A stretch of 64,000 nt of DNA from Oceanidesulfovibrio indonesiensis. Lineage in GTDB: Bacteria > Desulfobacterota > Desulfovibrionia > Desulfovibrionales > Desulfovibrionaceae. The stretch is from positions 311,873-375,872 of the forward strand of contig NZ_QMIE01000002.1 in the NCBI RefSeq assembly GCF_007625075.1, in the 5' to 3' direction. Numbering within the stretch: position 1 is the first letter of the stretch; every line of letters starts with the position of its first letter. The notes beneath the pieces are model-generated. The model was not told the origin of the DNA and searched no databases. It saw only the letters and a program-made list of their open reading frames with translations. This document shows, piece after piece, positions 61,458-64,000 of this stretch. Made by a program: the position numbers and the translations under genes.

Positions 61458-62212
61458 ATGGTGAACCGCTCGTTGTCCAGGGTGTCTTTGTTCGTGTCGA
61501 TGTAGCCGGCTTTTGCCGCGCGTATGGAATGGCTTCCGGACCGGACTCCTCGGAAAACCGCTTCACCCTCGGAGTTGGTGCGCAAGTGCGCGCCGTCCAA
61601 CCAGACGTCCGCACCGGCCACGGTAGCGCCGCTGCAGTAGTTCACCACTCGCACGGTGATGTCCGAGGCCTCGTCCTTTTCGTCCCAATCCTCGTGGGAC
61701 CAGTTGCCGGAGATCGCTTCGATCCACCCGGCTTCCACGGGCAGCTTTGGATCGAGGAGCAGAGATGTCTGCGCATCGCCCAGCGTGGCCACAACCGCGA
61801 CGGGGTGCGGGGTTTGCACTTCCCAGCGGTCGAAGCAGGTAATGTACTGGACTTCCAGTACGCCCACGGTTTCGGATTCCAGCCAGGCCTGCGTTCCGCC
61901 GGCGCCGGGGAAGATCACGGACGGCCCCTGGTTGCCGAGCCAGCGGTGGCGCAGTTGACCGGCAAGGGGGTAGCGCAGGCGTTCCATGCGCGAGCCGTCA
62001 AACACGAGCAACTCGCGGACGCGCATGATGTCCTGCGCGGCGGTGCGGCGGGGCGTGCTGTGGCTGCTGCGGAGCGCATAGTTGCGGGACGAGGCGTAGA
62101 CGCGGAAGACGCCGGGCGCCGCGTCCTCTACCTTTTCCAGTGACAGGAACGGCGTGCGCGACTCGTCCGGGCCGATGAACTCTATGAGCGTATTGCGTGC
62201 GGGATCAGTCAT
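61454..62212 (-). CDS. Protein with carboxypeptidase-regulatory-like domain (phage-like module)
   Basis: The 252-residue protein is unrecognised in its first 165 residues. The C-terminal 70 residues form an immunoglobulin-like carboxypeptidase-regulatory or PEGA-type domain: DITVRVVNYCSGATVAGADVWLDGAHLRTNSEGEAVFRGVRSGSHSIRAAKAGYI. Such domains occur on phage tail proteins and on cell-surface proteins. Both ends overlap neighbours (8 bases upstream, 4 downstream), typical of phage gene packing. The start at 62212 is set by the overlap; no signal peptide is seen. Confidence 0.65.
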   Translation of the reverse strand: MTDPARNTLIEFIGPDESRTPFLSLEKVEDAAPGVFRVYASSRNYALRSSHSTPRRTAAQDIMRVRELLVFDGSRMERLRYPLAGQLRHRWLGNQGPSVIFPGAGGTQAWLESETVGVLEVQYITCFDRWEVQTPHPVAVVATLGDAQTSLLLDPKLPVEAGWIEAISGNWSHEDWDEKDEASDITVRVVNYCSGATVAGADVWLDGAHLRTNSEGEAVFRGVRSGSHSIRAAKAGYIDTNKDTLDNERFTI

Positions 62213-62459
62213 GGATGCGTACCTCCAGCGGTGCGGCGCTTCGCGAGCCGAGCGGGTTGAGCAGGACCGGACCGTGGTCTGTGCCGGCGAGCAGGGCGCG
62301 GTCTCCAGGCGTGTAGACGACGCCTTCCGAGCCGCGGGCAATGGTCTCGCGGCCGCCGGCGCGGACGCGGTAGCGCCCTTCGGGCAACAGTTCCATGATT
62401 TCCGCCGTTGTCATCGCGCCGGCTTCGCCGGCCGGGGTTATGCGCGTCAGTCTGTCCAT
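62205..62459 (-). CDS. Small protein of a phage-like module
   Basis: An 84-residue protein with strands ELLPEGRYRVRAGG, ETIARGSEGVVYTPGDRALLAG and GPVLLNP, resembling a small OB-like barrel such as those in phage baseplate or spike proteins. This is a structural impression. It overlaps the upstream gene by 13 bases and the downstream one by 8. Confidence 0.6.
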   Translation of the reverse strand: MDRLTRITPAGEAGAMTTAEIMELLPEGRYRVRAGGRETIARGSEGVVYTPGDRALLAGTDHGPVLLNPLGSRSAAPLEVRIHD

Positions 62460-64000
62460 TGGACGAGCTCCAGATGGTGTAGAAGTTTAGGCCCGCGGGC
62501 TTCCAGACGCACCGCGCGGACCAGGCAGGGGCCGGCGATGTCGTGCTCGCCGTGATCCAGGGCGATGACCGCTCCTGGAGCGAGTCCGGAGGTGTACGGC
62601 AGGGTCACTGTACGAATGCGCCTGGGCCTGCTGCGCCAGGCAAGGTGCGATCTGCCCCGCGCCACGGCGCCGGCTTGGTCCGTGATCAGCGGCTCTTCAA
62701 TGGTTTCGTCTTCCTCCCTGGCCGCGATACTGCCATGGATGACGCGGACGCCTGTGCGGTCCGGAACGCTGGCCGCCACGAGGAAAACCAGGGCCGGAAC
62801 GTCGTGTCCGGAGAGCAGGAACCGCTGCACGCGGATGGCGTAGTCGAGCAGGGCGACGCCGCTACGGCCGGATTCGCACAGCAGCTGCGTGCTGCCCGGG
62901 CTGAGGCGTACTGAGCCGGCCGATGCGCCGATCCATTGGACGCGTTCCAGCCGGATGGGCGACTCACCCAGATCGGCCCGCCCCATGACAAACGTTGTGA
63001 GCACGCGCCTGCGCCAGAGGATGGCTTCGCCCAGGGAGGCGACGCTGCCGTGGGAGGCCCAGGTCCAGGTTGCGGCGGAGCGGCCGGCGGGCCAGTGCGC
63101 GAGCACGGTAGCCGGAACGCCCCGCAGATGACCTGCCAGGCCTCCGGGCGGGGGCTCCACCTCCAGCCGGGGCAGGTGGATATCGACAGCATGGCCGAGC
63201 ACCGTGACGGCGTTTCGACCCGTGCCATGCTCGGTACTTTCGTTCGCGTCGAGCACTGGCTTGTCCGTGAAGTCCAGAATGTCGGACCGACTCGTGATGC
63301 TGCGATGTGGCTCCTTGACTGCAAGCGACTGCCGCAGGCCATCCCAGCGGAGGAATGCTCCCACGGCGCCGGCAAGGCTGTGCAGGCTCTCCATGGGCGG
63401 CCCTGAACCGAGCCAGGTTTCCGGCAGCAGCCAATCATGCGTTTCCCATATGATGTCCAGATCGCAGGATTCCGCCAGCACTTGCGCCGCTTGCGAGGCG
63501 AGCACGCCGCCTCCCAGGGTGATGCTGGTCGCGTAGAGCGGTTCGGCAAGTGCGGATGGCGAACGTCCGGCCAGTCGGATGGTTCGCGCGCGTTCATCGC
63601 GTTTTTCCAGAAGAAAGACGTGGGCCTCGCCGTCGATGTCGAGGCGCAGCCGCGGCGTTGCGGCGGAGCCCGTGGGGCGATGCCGATCCAGAATCGCGTC
63701 CGTGTTCGACCTGCCTCTGCCTGCCACGAGGGCTACGGAATCGTGCGGCGAGTCGAGGTCCATGTCGAGATTGCATTCCAGGACCGCTGCCGTGATCTCG
63801 TCCTCATCCAGAAACACGTGGACGCTGTGAGAGCGGCGGTGCGTGCGCGTATCGGTCAGGTCCAGGGCGGACCAGGCCAAGTGGCCGGCAGCGCCGGCAA
63901 GGGAGGATGGGTGCCGGACGGCGAAGGCGCGGCCCGTGCCCGTGAGCGGCGCGACGTGCCGGGCGATTGTCCTCCTGCCTGCGCCGCCGAGCACAAGGGG
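62447..64000 (-). CDS. Phage tail/baseplate hub-like protein (5' partial)
   Basis: The reading frame runs off the right edge; about 517 residues are visible and a GTG at 63994 is not necessarily the start. Features recalling tail hub proteins are LRLDIDGEAHVFLLEKRDERARTIRLAGRSPSALAEPLYA, the stretch DLDIIWETHDWLLPETWLG and AVGAFLRWDGLRQSLAVKEPHR. The second half has a set of strands ending VLLAHWPAGRSAATWTW-like sequence and ALDHGEHDIAGPCLVRAVRL. These match, from memory, proteins of phage tail operons; the match is not decisive. The gene heads the operon with four downstream genes that overlap it or one another. Confidence 0.55.
   Translation of the reverse strand, partial: PLVLGGAGRRTIARHVAPLTGTGRAFAVRHPSSLAGAAGHLAWSALDLTDTRTHRRSHSVHVFLDEDEITAAVLECNLDMDLDSPHDSVALVAGRGRSNTDAILDRHRPTGSAATPRLRLDIDGEAHVFLLEKRDERARTIRLAGRSPSALAEPLYATSITLGGGVLASQAAQVLAESCDLDIIWETHDWLLPETWLGSGPPMESLHSLAGAVGAFLRWDGLRQSLAVKEPHRSITSRSDILDFTDKPVLDANESTEHGTGRNAVTVLGHAVDIHLPRLEVEPPPGGLAGHLRGVPATVLAHWPAGRSAATWTWASHGSVASLGEAILWRRRVLTTFVMGRADLGESPIRLERVQWIGASAGSVRLSPGSTQLLCESGRSGVALLDYAIRVQRFLLSGHDVPALVFLVAASVPDRTGVRVIHGSIAAREEDETIEEPLITDQAGAVARGRSHLAWRSRPRRIRTVTLPYTSGLAPGAVIALDHGEHDIAGPCLVRAVRLEARGPKLLHHLELVQWTD

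Overview
The window reads as chromosomal DNA of a GC-rich, Gram-negative, probably anaerobic deltaproteobacterium, most like a member of the Desulfovibrionaceae (Desulfobacterota). This rests on gene content only, since no rRNA is present. The indicators are a TauE/SafE anion exporter with a dedicated small membrane partner, an AmmeMemoRadiSam radical SAM enzyme next to a cobalamin adenosyltransferase, an HPF-cold-shock fusion, many orphan multi-domain sensor kinases, several PilZ proteins and outer-membrane lipid and lipoprotein transport genes. One tRNA (Pro, anticodon TGG) is present. No IS element, CRISPR array, rRNA or replication origin was seen.

Layout. 1-3.8 kb: a YdbH-like AsmA-fold protein (its start lies before the window) followed by a YnbE-YdbL fusion. 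4-5.6 kb: TauE/SafE exporter plus a 178-residue membrane protein. 5.8-7.4 kb: an orphan kinase with a Rossmann-like sensor domain. 7.5-11.3 kb (minus strand): a nucleotidyltransferase-HD fusion, dapA, a DUF6165-like gene, and a metal-type permease interrupted by one in-frame TGA exactly where the family has a conserved cysteine. This last gene is the best candidate for something new, a selenocysteine-containing permease. 11.7-19.8 kb (plus): chemoreceptor, CopB-type ATPase, sensor kinase, B12-binding radical SAM protein. 19.9-23.5 kb (minus): cold-shock protein, FKBP isomerase, nitronate monooxygenase-like flavoprotein, HPF-CSD fusion, tRNA-Pro. 23.7-29.6 kb (plus): a Tat-exported solute-binding protein translationally coupled to a 1005-residue sensor kinase, then a TrmO-like gene and an orphan molybdate-type ABC ATPase. 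29.6-31.6 kb (minus): cobO, amrS and a small secreted protein. 31.7-33.8 kb (plus): purM and a zinc-ribbon/PilZ protein.

33.8-49.6 kb is mostly minus strand: a radical SAM enzyme; then, on the plus strand, an acidic repeat-containing membrane protein; then small exported proteins, yajQ, an M48 protease-lemA-DUF2207-lemA cluster, a double-Cache sensor kinase and mltA. 50.1-57 kb (plus, one gene on minus): branched-chain-type binding protein, NagZ-like hydrolase, degenerate receiver-TPR-PilZ protein, XRE-cupin regulator (minus), STAS protein, LolC/E permease and a small exported protein. 57.2-64 kb (minus): an MnmM-like methyltransferase, then a tightly overlapping module (tail-hub-like protein, two small proteins, a Dam-type adenine methylase and a 919-residue cysteine-rich protein of unknown function) that looks phage-derived and runs off the right edge.

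Recurring themes are envelope maintenance (YdbH system, LolC/E, MltA, NagZ, M48/LemA), signalling without adjacent response regulators (four sensor kinases), and c-di-GMP-type effectors (two PilZ proteins, YajQ).
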